A DNA stretch of 64,000 nucleotides from Dioscorea cayenensis subsp. rotundata (GCF_009730915.1 NC_052473.1:17442100-17506099), one strand, 5' to 3'; counted from the stretch's first letter, positions 1-12,991 are shown. The notes: a model not told the origin generated them from the letters alone. Numbers and translations: made by a program.

Positions 1-214
1 AGAAACCTATATGTTTATCTTCTGGTTATGTCTTGATATGCTGATATCATTCCATATGCATTGGTACATAGAATTTATTACAAACTTTTTACACTGATCA
101 TCTGATTTCCAGCATCCTCATGGACCCATAAGTGAACTAGTGAATATCTAAATGTATTCCGTTTTTTACATATGATTGATGTTACTAAGATTTTTTAAAC
201 ATGCAATCGAACAG

Positions 215-544
215 CAACCAGGGCCGGTCGCTTGTTCTTCTTGTGAATCAAATGGATATGTCGAGTGCAAATGGTGTCGAGGCACAGGTTTCTTCATCCT
301 CGGCAACAATTTGCTGTGTGAAGTACCCTCAAGGAACACTACTTGTGTCATATGTGCAGGGAAGGTAGCGCTGATCCAATCATAATCCCCTCACATTTCA
401 AATACAGCTTTAATCGTAATTAACTTTTCATCTCTTTTACTTTTATAGGGTTCTGCATGTTGTCCCGATTGCAAAGGCACAGGTTTTCGCGCGAAATGGT
501 TGGGCGATCCACCACCACCGCCACCTCCTCCTACTCACCAGTGA
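215..544 (+). CDS. DnaJ-type cysteine-rich zinc-finger protein, 3' two exons (partial)
   Basis: Two exons are visible, 215-364 and 449-544, joined in phase 0 across a short intron (AAG|GTAGCG donor, TTATAG acceptor). Together they give 81 residues and a TGA stop. The protein carries four Cys-x-x-Cys clusters, most followed by a Gly-containing turn (CSSCESNG, CKWCRGTG, CVICAGKG, CPDCKGTG), the zinc-binding pattern of the DnaJ/Hsp40 cysteine-rich domain. It ends in WLGDPP, a proline run and THQ. No J domain is seen, so it resembles the stand-alone plant proteins of this superfamily (the BSD2 and LQY1 kind, several of them plastid thiol chaperones), but I cannot assign it to one. Upstream exons, including any transit peptide, lie left of the window; 1-214 looks like intron. 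Confidence 0.8.
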
Positions 545-2176
545 AGCTTTTTCTATCCTCCCGTATCCTCGTTTTTGGATTGATTTATATTGCCAATATA
601 AGCTTGCAAATTCACTTTTAGCACTTATATTTACACACACACATATATTTTTGCTTTGATTTATATTTATGAATGAATACTAGATATGTACCACTCAGGC
701 CTCATTCATTCATATACAAAAAAAAAAAAAATACAGTTTTCAGTTATTCATCATCCTAAATGTCATTTTCTTACTGACTATGAATTTGATGGGTAATATT
801 CCTGCTTCTCTTTGGTAAATGTTTAGTTTCTAGCTTTTTTTTTTTCTGTGTATATGCCCCTAATAAAAAATAACTTGATAAATGTGTGTATTGAATAGCC
901 ATATAAGTTTGAGGTTCTTGTAGATATAAATATGTCGAAAACTAAGACAGATATTAGAATTTGATGAACCTTTATCCAATTATTGTTTCATTAGTGATGA
1001 ATTTAAACAGAAATAGGTGGACCATGTCACATAAACATAATATATAGAAAGTGATCTGAAACCAGTTAATCTATTTGTGATTAAAATGACATTCTATTTA
1101 ATGAGAAGAATATAAATAAGATCAACATCCTTTTAGGCTATCATAATCGAATAAAAGATCGATCAAGTGGAGTATAGTTTCATGTTTTCATTTTCATGGG
1201 GCTCACGAAATTTATTTCGCTTTCTTTTATATGGCATGGTCTTCTTGTTTGTACCATTTTGTGTTGTGTTCTTTGAACTATGATTTGTTCAAATTGATAT
1301 TTAAGTCAACAAATGAATGAATACCTTCATTTCATGCCTTAGTTTTCCTCCTCAATGGAAACAATCTTCATATATTGTTGTTGCTAGCCTCATCTATGTT
1401 GTTCTTTTTACTCAACCTTATTCTAAAATATCTATTAATTAGACTTCCTTGAGAGAGGGAGTGATGGGATTGAAAATGTTTTTAAGTTGTAATCATTTAG
1501 AAAACATATTAATATTTTTAAAAATATAATTAATTATTCCTATAGTTTTGATGATGATATATGAGAGAATAGAAATTTCATATATCCTTTGGAAAAGTTT
1601 TATTTCTCATATATAGGTTTATAGTAGTTAATAGTGGATTATTACAATACATAATTAAATTATTTTATAGAAATTTTTTTCCCCTCATCATTTAAATACT
1701 CTTTCTGGTCCTATTTATATATTTACTTTAAAAGTCAGTTAAAATTAGGTGGTTTCTTACATTTATAAAAAATTATACCAAATTTTCAGAATTATTTTTA
1801 TTTAAAGATTTATGAAGATTTTATTAATTTTTCTCTATTTTAATTATATCTTTTATTCCCTGTTTCTAAGTGGTTTATGTTTTTTTAAAATATATTAAAA
1901 ATGTAGAAATACATTAAAAATAAAGGATAAATTTGAAAAAAAAATTTATCTAATGCTTCGTAGATTTTCTAAATGGGTATATGAAAAAAAAACAAGAGAA
2001 GAATACATAAGAATAGGATCGGAGAGAGTATTTTATAATCCTTATTCTCACAATCATATGTGTTAAGTGTATAACTAAATTTATGTTTTTCTAAAAAAAA
2101 ATTGTCTTCATAAATTGTTGTAACTAAAAATGTAATTAGAAAGAAATGTATAACCTATCTGTAGTCATATATAAAA

Positions 2177-2215
<39 letters not shown>

Positions 2216-5200
2216 TAATTATTCCATTTATTTTTCATTAATTATTGAATAATAAAAGACTGAATACAAGACAAATGGGCCATGATAAGCCATAATTGGT
2301 CATATGTTAATGGAGCTTAGTGAGATAATTTAATTAACTAATTGACCTAGTCCTTCCCATAATTCATCACCTTCTTTTTTGCACCAAACTAGATTACCTT
2401 TTACAATTCATTTATTACTCTAATTTGGTTTAAATTAGCATAAAAAAAAAGTAATGCTATACTTTGATACATATATAATGATTAGTTTCGATTTATTCCT
2501 TTAGTTATAATTAAATTATATGTTAAGCCATGACGATTATATCATCCGGTCGCGATTTCCGGCATATAACTTTAATACATGTCCTTCAAATCATTTTTAG
2601 GTAATCTTATCATGTTTGCTTATTTAAAGTATTATGAACTTTTCATACCTCTCAATAACTTCAATGAAAGAATTATTAAGATTGTGACTTGTCATTTTAA
2701 CCTTTACCATTAAGACCAATTGTTAGAGGCCATGGAGGAAAACCAAAACCCTAATTATTTTATGTTGATTTTGTTTGGTTGACTACTTCTCCTATTGATA
2801 TTAAATTAATTAAAATAAAAAATAAATTAGTCTTAGTTGCATCACCCTCAATTGTCAAAGTAATAGTAACATAATTTTTTTTAAAAAGAAATTATTTATA
2901 TTTATTTTCTTGTGTATTTTGTAAATAAATTTTAAAAATAATTTTTTTCTAAATTGCATTCAAGGCTCAACTGCCAGTGGTTAATTCACAACCTCCACTG
3001 CCTACCATTAAAAAAAGGCTCTTTTTTTAAAATAATAATAATGATAATATGAACTTATGTTATTGTTTTACTTTTTATATAAAAATAATTATTAAAAAAA
3101 TTATAAAATAAATGGAAATCCAACTGTTGTACAGCTTGAGGAGCTTTGTCCAATTAGATCCTGCCATTGAAATCCAAATATTATTTCTCTAGAAATGGTC
3201 TTGTTATGGTTACCTCCGGTGAATTTAAGTCAAATCATTGCCTACATTTTATTATTGTAATTACATTCATATATATATATACAATGAATTAGAATATAAT
3301 AAAGAATAAAAATTATTAAGAAATATTAGGGTAACCTCACCAACATAAAAATGACCATAAGAGGACATAAAATGAAGTTATTAATGTTTAAATACATGGA
3401 ACTTCCAACAATGATCAATTCACAAGCAACATTAACTAGAGACAAACCCTCTTTGAGAAAGAGAGATGAATGTTTCTTTTTAAATATTATATTTTTATTA
3501 TCTCTTCAATATATATATATCTAAGTTAACAAATTTTTTTTTTTTTTAATGAAACATGAATAAATCATGATTAGGGTATGCACAGATATGGAGTTAATAC
3601 TTTAACATATTTGTTGTCTCATTTTATGTGAGTTAAGATTCGAATCCGCTCCTTAGTTAGAACATGAATACCCTATGTAAATCATTAGTAAATTTATATT
3701 TTTTTTAAATGAAATATATATTATTTGAATTATTGAAATCGACATCTCTTTATTTATATGGCTTCCACCAATTATTTTCATTAATGGGATAGCTACTCAT
3801 TAATCTCCAGATTTTTTTTAATAAAACGACAAATATTACCAAATGGACAGATAAGTATAAAAGTATATCAATTACGATGATTTAATGACCCTCTAAAAAT
3901 AAATTTTCTTTACTATGCAACTATGGAGAGAATAAAACATTGTTTCTTCTACAAAGGATCTACACTAGAGCCAATAAATAGTATCAAGGGAGCAAATGTG
4001 CAGTGTGTAAATAGTGTTGCAAAAGTAAAATTTGGAATCTTTAGTTTTTACTTTTTGCGTATTTTATGATGAGTTACGATTACACTATCAACGGTTTCTC
4101 TTCCGGGATATTTTCATTCTCAATGATTTGCTCCACTATGGTTTTTTTAGTACTTATATATAGATATATATTATCAAATACTTCATTTTGTGATAATTTT
4201 ATTTTTAAGTTAATGTATGGAATTTTAATTTCTCATCATCTCATCACGGAAGGTTTTCACTTAAAAATAAAAAAAATAATATATATAATATATAATTCTA
4301 AATTGCTAGTACTTTTGAGAGGGAAAACGAAGACAAGACGAGAGAGAAGACCACAAAAGACGGCCATTTTTAGACAGTGAAAGTATTAACAAAATTTATA
4401 AAAATAAAAATCTTCAGGGAATTTGGTTCATTGGCTCAATATTAATATTTATTTATATGTACTTTTGAAGTATTTAAAAATATTTTTTATTTGGATTTTT
4501 TTTTAATTCCAAAATACTCAATGTAATTTATTTTTTTAATATAAAAATATTTTTACAAAATTTTAGAACAATTTAAATTACTTATTATCAATAGTAATTA
4601 TTGTAAAATTTATAATTAATTCAATAAGTTATATCACTATTCTATTACTGTCTTAAATTAGTATAGTTTCAAGTCATATACTTTTTTTTTAAAGGAGAAT
4701 TACAGTAGACAAAAAATACAGAAATATTAAATATTTTAAAAGTTAAAAACTAAAATTACAAAGTTACACAAACTATCGGAGGTTTAACTCCAACATAAGA
4801 GATTTGACTTATTTAAGTAGTAATTTTGAGTTTTAATTTTTGTGTATATGAAAAACACCTTTAAAAATATCTACTCTTTTATAGGATTGTGTTAGAATAT
4901 GTGACTTTTAAAAAACCAGTATAGATTAAAATCTTAATTAGAAAAAAAAACACAAAACACAAGGATTTTTTTTTATAAAATAGAAATATACTTGAGTGAG
5001 AAAACAATAACAACACAAATGGTTGGGCATCTTGGTCTTTTGGCATTGAGTTTCCTGTGTAAGGTGTTTGCGTTCCACCAAATAGACAGGTTCAAATATC
5101 AGCTCATAAAAGTATGAGATTAAAAAAATAGTAATATCAAGTAAAAAAAAAAAGATAAAGAAAAAAACAACATAAATCATGTATCACTGGGTGAAGACGT

Positions 5201-5544
5201 ACAAACTGTAAAATATCAATTTCTAACCGGTGCGCACCCTATCCATTGTGCTTGTCATATTTGTAAAATAAAACAAAATAAAATATGGAGAAGAAAGCTG
5301 GTTACAGTTATAGTAAAATAATAATTAATTAATTAATGTCTGATAGCCGGCACTCTTTCTCTCATCTCCATTAAAATTTATCCAATTCCATCCAAAAACT
5401 CACTCACTCTTTTGCCGCCCCCCACAAACTCTCTCTCTCTCTCTTTAGCCCTTTAAAATTCTCTTTCTCTCTATTTTTCTCTCTATTTCTCATTCAAGAC
5501 CAAGTCTTTTTATTCTCATCATCATCATCATCATTATCTCTTCA
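545..5544. other. AT-rich intergenic region with no supported gene
   Basis: Five kilobases between the zinc-finger gene and the AP2 gene. I see A/T runs, a (TA)n array at about 2179-2213, and a CT-rich stretch at about 5430-5500 that is probably 5' leader of the AP2 gene. A 104-codon open frame at 4066-4380 has no recognisable motif and sits in low-complexity AT-rich DNA, so it is not called. Confidence 0.6.
2179..2213. repeat. (TA)n microsatellite
   Basis: Uninterrupted alternating A/T of about 35 bp in intergenic DNA. Confidence 0.95.
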
Positions 5545-5802
5545 ATGGCCAAACCTCAAAAGAACAACCTCTCTGCTTCCACTTATTCCAACAATAACTC
5601 CATTACCACCACCACCATGAACAACATCAACAACACTAACAATGCTTTGAAAGTCAAGAGAACAAGAAAGAGTGTTCCTAGAGACTCTCCTTCTCAACGT
5701 AGTTCCATTTTCCGTGGTGTCACAAGGTTTATTTCATTCTTTTGTATTTTTTTGTTGTTGTTGTTGTTGTTGTTGCTCTTCTTCTTCTTCTTCTTCTTCT
5801 TC

Positions 5803-5837
<35 letters not shown>

Positions 5838-6209
5838 GAAGAATTCTATTCTAATTATTTTGATTAGACATAGATGGACCGGAAGATATGAAGCTCATTT
5901 GTGGGACAAGAATTGTTGGAATGAATCTCAGAACAAGAAAGGCAGACAAGGTTTTGATTTTGTTTATTAATTAATTAATTAATTAATTATTTTTTTGATA
6001 AATACGGACAAACTGCAAACCCGCAACAACCAATGAGTTAGGAAGAATAAAAATTTTAATTTAAGAGAGAAATAAAATACCACTCTCCTATTGCACTGAT
6101 AGTAGCAATTCTTCATTTTTTTTTCTAATTATTTATTTAATTTTTTACTGAACATTTTTTTTTTTGGGATTTGCATGGAATGGATGCAGTTTATCTTGGT
6201 GAGTTCTTT

Positions 6210-6259
<50 letters not shown>

Positions 6260-9200
6260 AAAGAGAATTGAATTTTATGTGAATAATTTTGATGAGTTTT
6301 ATTTTATTAATAGGAGCTTATGATGATGAAGAAGCAGCAGCTCATGCTTATGACTTAGCTGCATTGAAGTATTGGGGCCATGATACCATCCTCAACTTCC
6401 CTGTATAAATGATCTTCTTTCTTTGTTTTTTATGTTTTTTTATTCTTTGAATTAATTATTAATTTTTTATTTTAATTATGCATTTTGATCAATTGATAAC
6501 AGCTATCAACATATCAAGAAGAGCTTAAAGAAATGGAAGGGCAATCAAAGGAGGAATATATTGGATCTCTTAGAAGGTAATCAATTAATTATTTAATTAA
6601 ATACAAGTTTTAATTATCTAATGTTAATCTTGGTTTTGATATTTAACAGGAAAAGCAGTGGATTTTCAAGAGGAGTTTCAAAGTATAGAGGAGTAGCAAG
6701 GTGAGTAAGTTCTTCTAATTTCTTTAATTAAGTTCTTAATTAATTAAACATTAATTTCAAACTCTTTGTTCGTTTGTTGAGGATTTGGTGGGATTTGGAT
6801 GCACTAAAATCCCTTCATTTTAGCATTGAATTGAATTAATCCTATGTATGTTTTGCAATAATCACCCCCTCTTTTCTTATAAATTATTATTATTTATTAG
6901 CAATAAAAAAATAAAAAAATATTTATATATTTATTTATATTAACAGGCATCACCATAATGGAAGATGGGAAGCAAGGATCGGAAGAGTGTTTGGCAACAA
7001 ATATCTCTACTTAGGAACATATGGTATCATTTTCTCTCTTTATATATACATATATAATTTTCTTTTATAAATTCATATATCTCTACTTAGGAACATATGG
7101 CATCACCATAAATGAAATAGTTTTCTTTCTCTCTTCATAAATGTGTAATACGAAAAATAATATTTATTAAGAGGTCAACAAGGGTGGTTTTGAGATTAAT
7201 GAACTAGATAATAATACATAATATATATATATATACAAGGGAAAGGTTATCATGTGGATTTTTATTGTTAAATTAATTTGAATTAAAAAAAAGGAGTAAA
7301 TTTTAATAATTTGAAAAATATAAAAAAGAACTTTTTCAAAAAAAAGAAAAAGAAAAAGAAATGATCAAGGGCAATATTATACATCAACTAACTAGTCCAA
7401 TATTTTTTAAATATTATTTCCAATAGAATTTAAACAAAAAAAATAATTGTATTTTTACTTTTTTTCTTTAATTTTTTAAACGTGAACTCTGACTTAGAGA
7501 TGTAAATCTCTTTATTTTTACATTATTTGTTTTTATTTCTCTCTTGAAACATAAATATAACATTATATATATAGATACATGAGTTAGTTGTTTGGTGGGA
7601 AGAGGGAAGCTAGTAAAGATGGAGCAATTATTTATAATGGTTCAATTTATTTTAAGAATCAACCAAAGAAGGTTGGTTACAATTAAATGAAATTAAAAGC
7701 ACAACAAGAATTGAATTCTTTGAGTTGCTTTCAACTTTATGTTGAAAACCAAGTATGCATTAATTAATTTTCCCTTTTGGTTTATATCTCATTCATTAAA
7801 GCAAAAATAGTATAGAATACAATTGAATAAATTAATATTTTCTTGGTAAACAAAAACACATATAATTTGTATAAATAAATCAAATAATTTTAACCTCCTA
7901 ATTTTATCAAAAACTCGAGTTAACTTGGTTTAATTTGATTTGATCTACTCATACTATTAATTTTATTTAAATTATTTTAAAATTTCATGAGAGTATACTT
8001 GTTTCACTCTCAAAGAAATCTATAGTTGATTTATTTATATATTTTTATTAATTATTTCATGGAATTAATGGGTTGGGTGGGAAAAAACAATTGAAAACCA
8101 AACTCCCAACTGTTTCATAGTACCATCAATATATTATGGTCTCCTCCAACCATCCACCTAAATTTCTCATGAAAATTCAATTTTATAAACTCAAATCTTT
8201 AAGTCCACTTTTTGGTACTTTTCAATTTTTTTCATGCTATATGCACCTTAATTTATTCTCACTTTGGTTTTAATTAAGAGAATCTTTATGATATTTTTAT
8301 GCTTTCATTAACTCTTCTTTGGAGAATCTTGACCTAATTGGCCAAACATATTTATAAAAATTCTTAAATTGAAAGCATTGATTCCAAATTAGATAACTAG
8401 ATTTGGTATTGATTTATAATTAGTAGTGTCTATAGACTTATTTCTTTAATATATAGGTTTTGTATCATTAACCCTAACCCTAGAAATGTTATAATAGTAA
8501 ATTAACAAAGATGCCAGTGATGATAGTAATAACAATGAATGTCTATGTTTTCATCAAAGGTGTGTTTTCATTGGTTATAATTCCATATGTAGAATTCTCG
8601 TTATTATTTTGTTTGATTAAGATTTTAGTTTACTAATCCTAATCCTAAGTCCAATATTTATAAAACAATGACAACAAAGAAACAAAAGTTGTGCTTGAAT
8701 AAAAGAATGATCATTCAAAATCAAGAACTTAATTAATTTGTATTGATTATTATGATTCACATAAATTTTGATATTATATATCTAATTCAACATTAATATT
8801 AATTTCATGCAGCAACACAAGAAGAAGCTGCAACTGCATATGATATGGCAGCAATTGAATATCGAGGTCTCAATGCAGTAACTAACTTCGATCTTAGTCG
8901 ATACATCAAATGGCTTCGTCCTAACCCTGAGAACTCTAACCCTAATCTCATCTCAATCCCTAACCCTAACCCTAACCCTAATTTCAACTCTATCATCCAA
9001 AAAGTTTCACCAAGTGATCATCATCAACATGCAGATGAACAAGTCCAAAGTTCTCATCCACACAACCAACAAAGCTCTGTTGAAACAAGTGTGACCCCTC
9101 AATCGAAAACATTGACTAACACTACATCATCGGCTCTAGGATTATTACTTCAGTCATCAAAGTTCAAGGAAATGCTTGAGAGAACTTCTTCTGCAACTGA

Positions 9201-9387
9201 AGTTCCGACTATGTTGCCACTCAAATTTAATAATAGATCATCGAAATGCAGCTTTCCGGACGATATACAGACGTACTTTGAAGGCGGGAACTTCATTGAA
9301 GGTGATGATGCTATTTTTGGTGATATAAACACCTTCACTTCTAATCCTATCTTTCAATGTGAGCTTGATACATTGGCAAATCACTAA
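5545..9387 (+). CDS. WRINKLED-like transcription factor with two AP2 domains
   Basis: Eight exons: 5545-5726, 5868-5950, 6190-6198, 6314-6402, 6503-6576, 6650-6700, 6947-7023 and 8813-9387. They join in frame to 1140 nt, 379 residues. AP2 repeat 1 spans about residues 53-121 ([39 protein letters not shown]), and repeat 2 about 156-212 ([32 protein letters not shown]). VYLG is built from a 9-nt micro-exon, typical of the AINTEGUMENTA/WRI group. The family binds AW-box DNA in the nucleus and activates glycolytic and fatty-acid synthesis genes. [13 protein letters not shown] after repeat 2 and [13 protein letters not shown] in the tail point to the WRI3/WRI4-like side rather than WRI1; this is inference. 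The tail is Asn/Pro-rich, partly encoded by a CCCTAA repeat, and ends acidic. Start: first ATG in a CT-rich leader, with a basic KVKRTRKS segment before AP2 repeat 1. Confidence 0.92.
5752..5837 (+). repeat. Compound trinucleotide repeat (TTG)n(TTC)n(TTA)n filling AP2-gene intron 1
   Basis: Three consecutive triplet blocks occupy most of the 141-bp intron 5727-5867. Read through, the triplets stay open as Leu/Phe runs, so a retained intron would insert a hydrophobic tract rather than stop translation at once. Confidence 0.95.
6190..6198 (+). other. 9-nt micro-exon of the AP2 gene
   Basis: TTTATCTTG, bounded by TGCAG and GTGAGT. It bridges a phase-1 junction so that the flanking exons read V-Y-L-G, the core of AP2 repeat 1. 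Skipping it keeps frame but removes three residues. Confidence 0.9.
6215..6260. repeat. (CT)n(AT)n microsatellite in AP2-gene intron
   Basis: A CT run passes directly into an AT run just downstream of the micro-exon donor. Confidence 0.9.
7076..7112 (+). repeat. Intronic echo of the AP2-gene exon 7 boundary
   Basis: The last ~20 nt of exon 7 (CTCTACTTAGGAACATATG) recur about 75 bp into intron 7. After the copy the donor GT is replaced by GC, and the next bases (GCATCACCATAA) match the start of exon 7. It looks like a small rearranged exon duplication. Confidence 0.8.
8958..8981 (+). repeat. Four CCCTAA telomere-type repeats inside coding sequence
   Basis: Four perfect CCCTAA units in exon 8 of the AP2 gene, with degenerate relatives just upstream (from about 8922). 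Read in frame they give an Asn-Pro dipeptide series after the second AP2 domain. Confidence 0.9.
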
Positions 9388-10357
9388 TTATAATGTCAAC
9401 AAGTTAGGGTTTGCTATGAAGTTAATTTATCAAGTTAAGAGGACTTGGTGAAGGGTCTTCTTTAGGGGTTAAGTGGTCAATTATTTAAAATGAGGGGAGG
9501 GAGGGTGCTAATTATGAATTGTTTCATTTGTATTTGGTTGTGTAGATGTAGATAGAAGTTTATTTGGTTTGAATATGTGATTCAAATAAGGAAGGAATGT
9601 TGGATGAGAAGATACACTTGACTTTTTTGATGTTATGTTTTTGATAAAAAAAAAAAATGTTTACTATCATTTAATGTTTTGTGTTGTTGTTCATTTGTTC
9701 CAAGTTATTAATAAGATTTCCATTTATCAAATGCTGATCATTTGGATTTTTTTCTTTTCTTAATTTTGTATTTTTACTTTGTTTAATTTGATGAATAAAA
9801 TTTCCTATTACATGCGCACACACACACATATATAATATTTTGATGAAGATTGAAGAATGAAGAACAATAATAAAAGCCCACTAAGTCAATGGGCAATTTA
9901 TCTTAAATCTAACATATTATTTTAAAAAAAAATTTATAAAAACTCTTTATGCCATGCAGCGCAATTGTGTCTTTGTAATCTCTATAACCAGTTTATCTAT
10001 ATATATATATATATATTGACAAAAGTATCGACAAAAGTAAAGGATGACGCATAAAAAATCGATCGATTACGATTGAATTCACGGGTGACTGATTGATCTC
10101 TTGGGAATATTCTACTCGTCACTGTATAGCTGCGAGGGAAGGCTGTAAGTGATTCGATTATATAAAAACTCTCAGCAAAAAGGTTCAAACTTTAAAATTC
10201 TCGATTCAAGACGTGAGTAGTTATCAGTGACCCTAGCTTTTTCATCTATATATATATATATATATATATGATAATGACAATTTTGAAAAGCATGTATGTA
10301 TATATATAATATAAAAATTGAAATTCAAATCTGAAATATTTGGGAGGGAAACTCATT

Positions 10358-10390
<33 letters not shown>
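9388..10390. other. 3' UTR of the AP2 gene and SKA2 promoter/leader
   Basis: Intergenic DNA containing the AP2-gene 3' UTR, (TA)n runs near 10000-10015 and 10247-10268, and a (GA)n run that ends at the SKA2 start codon. No further gene is seen. Confidence 0.6.
10363..10390 (+). repeat. (GA)n leader repeat abutting the SKA2 start codon
   Basis: About 14 GA units end immediately before ATG at 10391. The repeat is open in the SKA2 frame and would encode an Arg/Glu run if translation began at the in-frame ATG at 10340, so initiation could be ambiguous. Confidence 0.85.
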
Positions 10391-12991
10391 ATGGCGGAGC
10401 GCCGGCGAGGGGAGCAGCAGGAGCAGCATCCGGCGGTGGACGATGTGATGAGGCTTCTTAGCAAATCCAATCATGATCTCCTCATCGTCCAACGCCACCT
10501 TGAATCCGAGTTTCAGCGATCCTATCCTGACCATGTATGCTTATCTGATTGTTCTATGAATTTGTGTTTTCTTCTTTGGGTTTTAGGGTTTTTTGGGTTT
10601 GGTTTGTAGGTGAATCCGTGCAAGATTGTGTTACGAATCAAGAAGATTCAGGAGGAACTGGTGTCGCTCGGTGAGATGTGTCGTGCGCTCCTTGCGGAGA
10701 AGCAGGTATCAATTTGCTGATTTGATTTTTTTTGTTGGTTTTTATTGAATTACTTTGAAATTTCTAAGGTTTCTTACTGGAAAGCTTGAATCTTTGTCAG
10801 ATTTGAGTATTATTTAGTGGAAAATTTGAGGAATTTCAGATTGGGTTGATTGTGAAAGGTTTTGATCTTTTGGGGTTTCTGTTTTAATTTGTGCAAAATT
10901 GTGGAAATGTTTTAAGGTTTTAGTGTGGAAATCTAGGATCTTTGTAGCACCCTTTGTGCATGGTGATGAGGTATTTGAGGAATTTCAGATTGGAGTGAGG
11001 ATTTTTCTTTTAATTGGTGCAAAATTTTGGAATATTTGGGGGATTTCAGGCTTATTACAAGAGAAAGATGTTGCTAATGTTAGATCATTAGTTATTTTTT
11101 CATTCTTGGATGTTCTTAGAGTAGGAAAAGTTGGGTGATTTATACAGTGAAGTTGGAGTGTTTGAATGATGGATTATTGCTTTGTTGAATTTTCGTCATT
11201 GCTTCCAATCTTGTATATGAAGATAAATGGCCAGGTTTAATCTCATGCTTGATCGAAAAATAACAGAAAGCAAAATCCATGAATGCTTATGTGGTCTATA
11301 TGACAATAAGCATGAATTTTTCACCTAATTAATATATCAAACATTAAGCAGTGAAATGCAATGCAGTTGAGTTGTCCATGAGCTTAAACTGAAAGTTCCT
11401 GTTTCATTGAGGATCCAATTAAGCTTTTATAGGACAATTTACCTGTGATGGCCTATTTATTTATTTATTTATTTATTTTTCAACTGAATTCTCTAAAGAC
11501 TTGAATATTTTAGCTATTTAGTTTGCTCGCTTGCTTACAGGATTTGATCGACAAAGCCAGGGCAAACCTTGTTGGGCAGAGAAGTTCATTGCAGCAGTTA
11601 TTAGCATCCTCTGGGCTACCACTCATGAGTGAGTCTGATGATGAAGCTTACACAAATCTGAACAAGGTGAATTTTTCTCCATTTTTTGTTTTACTTGTTC
11701 CTCCATCGATTGATTTTTGAGGACATCGAAGATGGCTTTAAGTCTTATAACATGAAAGGCAACTGCAGATATAACTGACATACGGACGCGTAATTTGTAT
11801 ACCCAATTCTCTGATGACTGGAATATAACATATTTTTTGCACACAAAATATTTTTCATTCATCATTCAAATGTTGGTCTATTCGCTCAAGTGGGAAGAAC
11901 ATATTTTATTTATTGGAAGAAAAACTGAAAGTTCATGTGATTCAGCAGAATGCTTCAGATAGCTGAAGAAATCAACGTCACACCCGTTTTAATTTAAACC
12001 ATTTTGCAAACAAAATTGAAGCATTTTACATGATTTCTAGAGAAATTCGCTGATGTCATAGCATGCTGAGCTTGCTAATATTCACAGTGACAAACCAAGA
12101 GACGACAATAACAATGGAGGAATGTATGTGATGCAAATAGAATGCCTTATGCTGTGTTACTTATCAAACTGTAAAATAAAAATTAGTTTATGCTAGCTGT
12201 TTCTAGAATATCGATTGCATGATGTTCAAATGAGAAACTTTGTTTCATTTATATATTTATTTAAGCTCTATTAGAAGAACAATATTTATTGACTACAAAA
12301 CTAGCTGTATAATATTGCCTCCCATGCAATTGGGCTCATGTTGCTCCTAAAAGCATATACGTCTGTTATACTTCTACCATGTGTAAACAAAGTTGCGCTC
12401 ATGCGGTAGAATAAAGACTTATAGCAATTTATCTTAAGTTTCAAGCCTGATCTGGTCCAGATTGTAACAAGAATTAAAGGTTTCTAGCCTCTGGTTTTCA
12501 TTTATAAGACTGTACCGAATTCGATAAACCTCACATTGGTTAATGACCATGTCCAATTTGTAATGAATTTTGTTAGGGATTTCCTTGTCCTGAATCTTGA
12601 CATGTACTCTGCTTTTTGAACAAATTGAAGTTCATGAACATCATTATGAATAAATGATCCTTTTATTTGTTTTATTTATTTCTTTGTCTTTAGTTTTGTA
12701 AGTTCTAATCTTCAGTATGAATACAAGCAGGTCATTGATGAATGGACATTGCAAGTGAGAGCAAAGACAGGTAATACTAAAAAGGTTTTTCTTTTTCTAT
12801 AACTACAGAAGGATTCCAATGACAATGTTTGGATGAGAACATTGGTTTGTGTATGTGCAGTTGTAATCAAAGAATCGAAAAAATTTTCAATGATTTGCTT
12901 AACTCTGCTGGTTTGATTTTCAGGGGATGAACAGAATGCAGAAGAAGACATTAATCAGATGCTCTTCTCTGCAATTGTTCAAAACAACTGA
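10391..12991 (+). CDS. SKA2: Spindle and kinetochore-associated protein 2 (SKA2-like)
   Basis: Five exons: 10391-10534, 10610-10705, 11541-11666, 12731-12770 and 12924-12991, giving 474 nt and 157 residues. After an Arg/Gln-rich start the sequence follows the plant SKA2 pattern: VDDVMRLLSKSNHDLLIVQ, EFQRSYPDH, NPCKIVLRIKKIQEELVSL, then KARANLVGQRSSLQQL. Much of it should be helical with coiled-coil spacing, as expected for the Ska complex core that binds kinetochore microtubules in mitosis. All junctions have GT-AG sites and stay in frame. The ATG at 10391 was chosen because the longer frame merely adds the (GA)n repeat. The gene is convergent with the NUDT3-like gene, with about 810 bp between their stop codons. 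Confidence 0.8.

Noticed and set aside
4066-4380. 104-codon open frame
   Set aside because: AT-rich low-complexity DNA, no motif or family resemblance, no splice or leader context.
8805-8996. Reverse-strand frame rich in Leu-Gly repeats
   Set aside because: Antisense shadow of the CCCTAA-containing AP2 exon 8.
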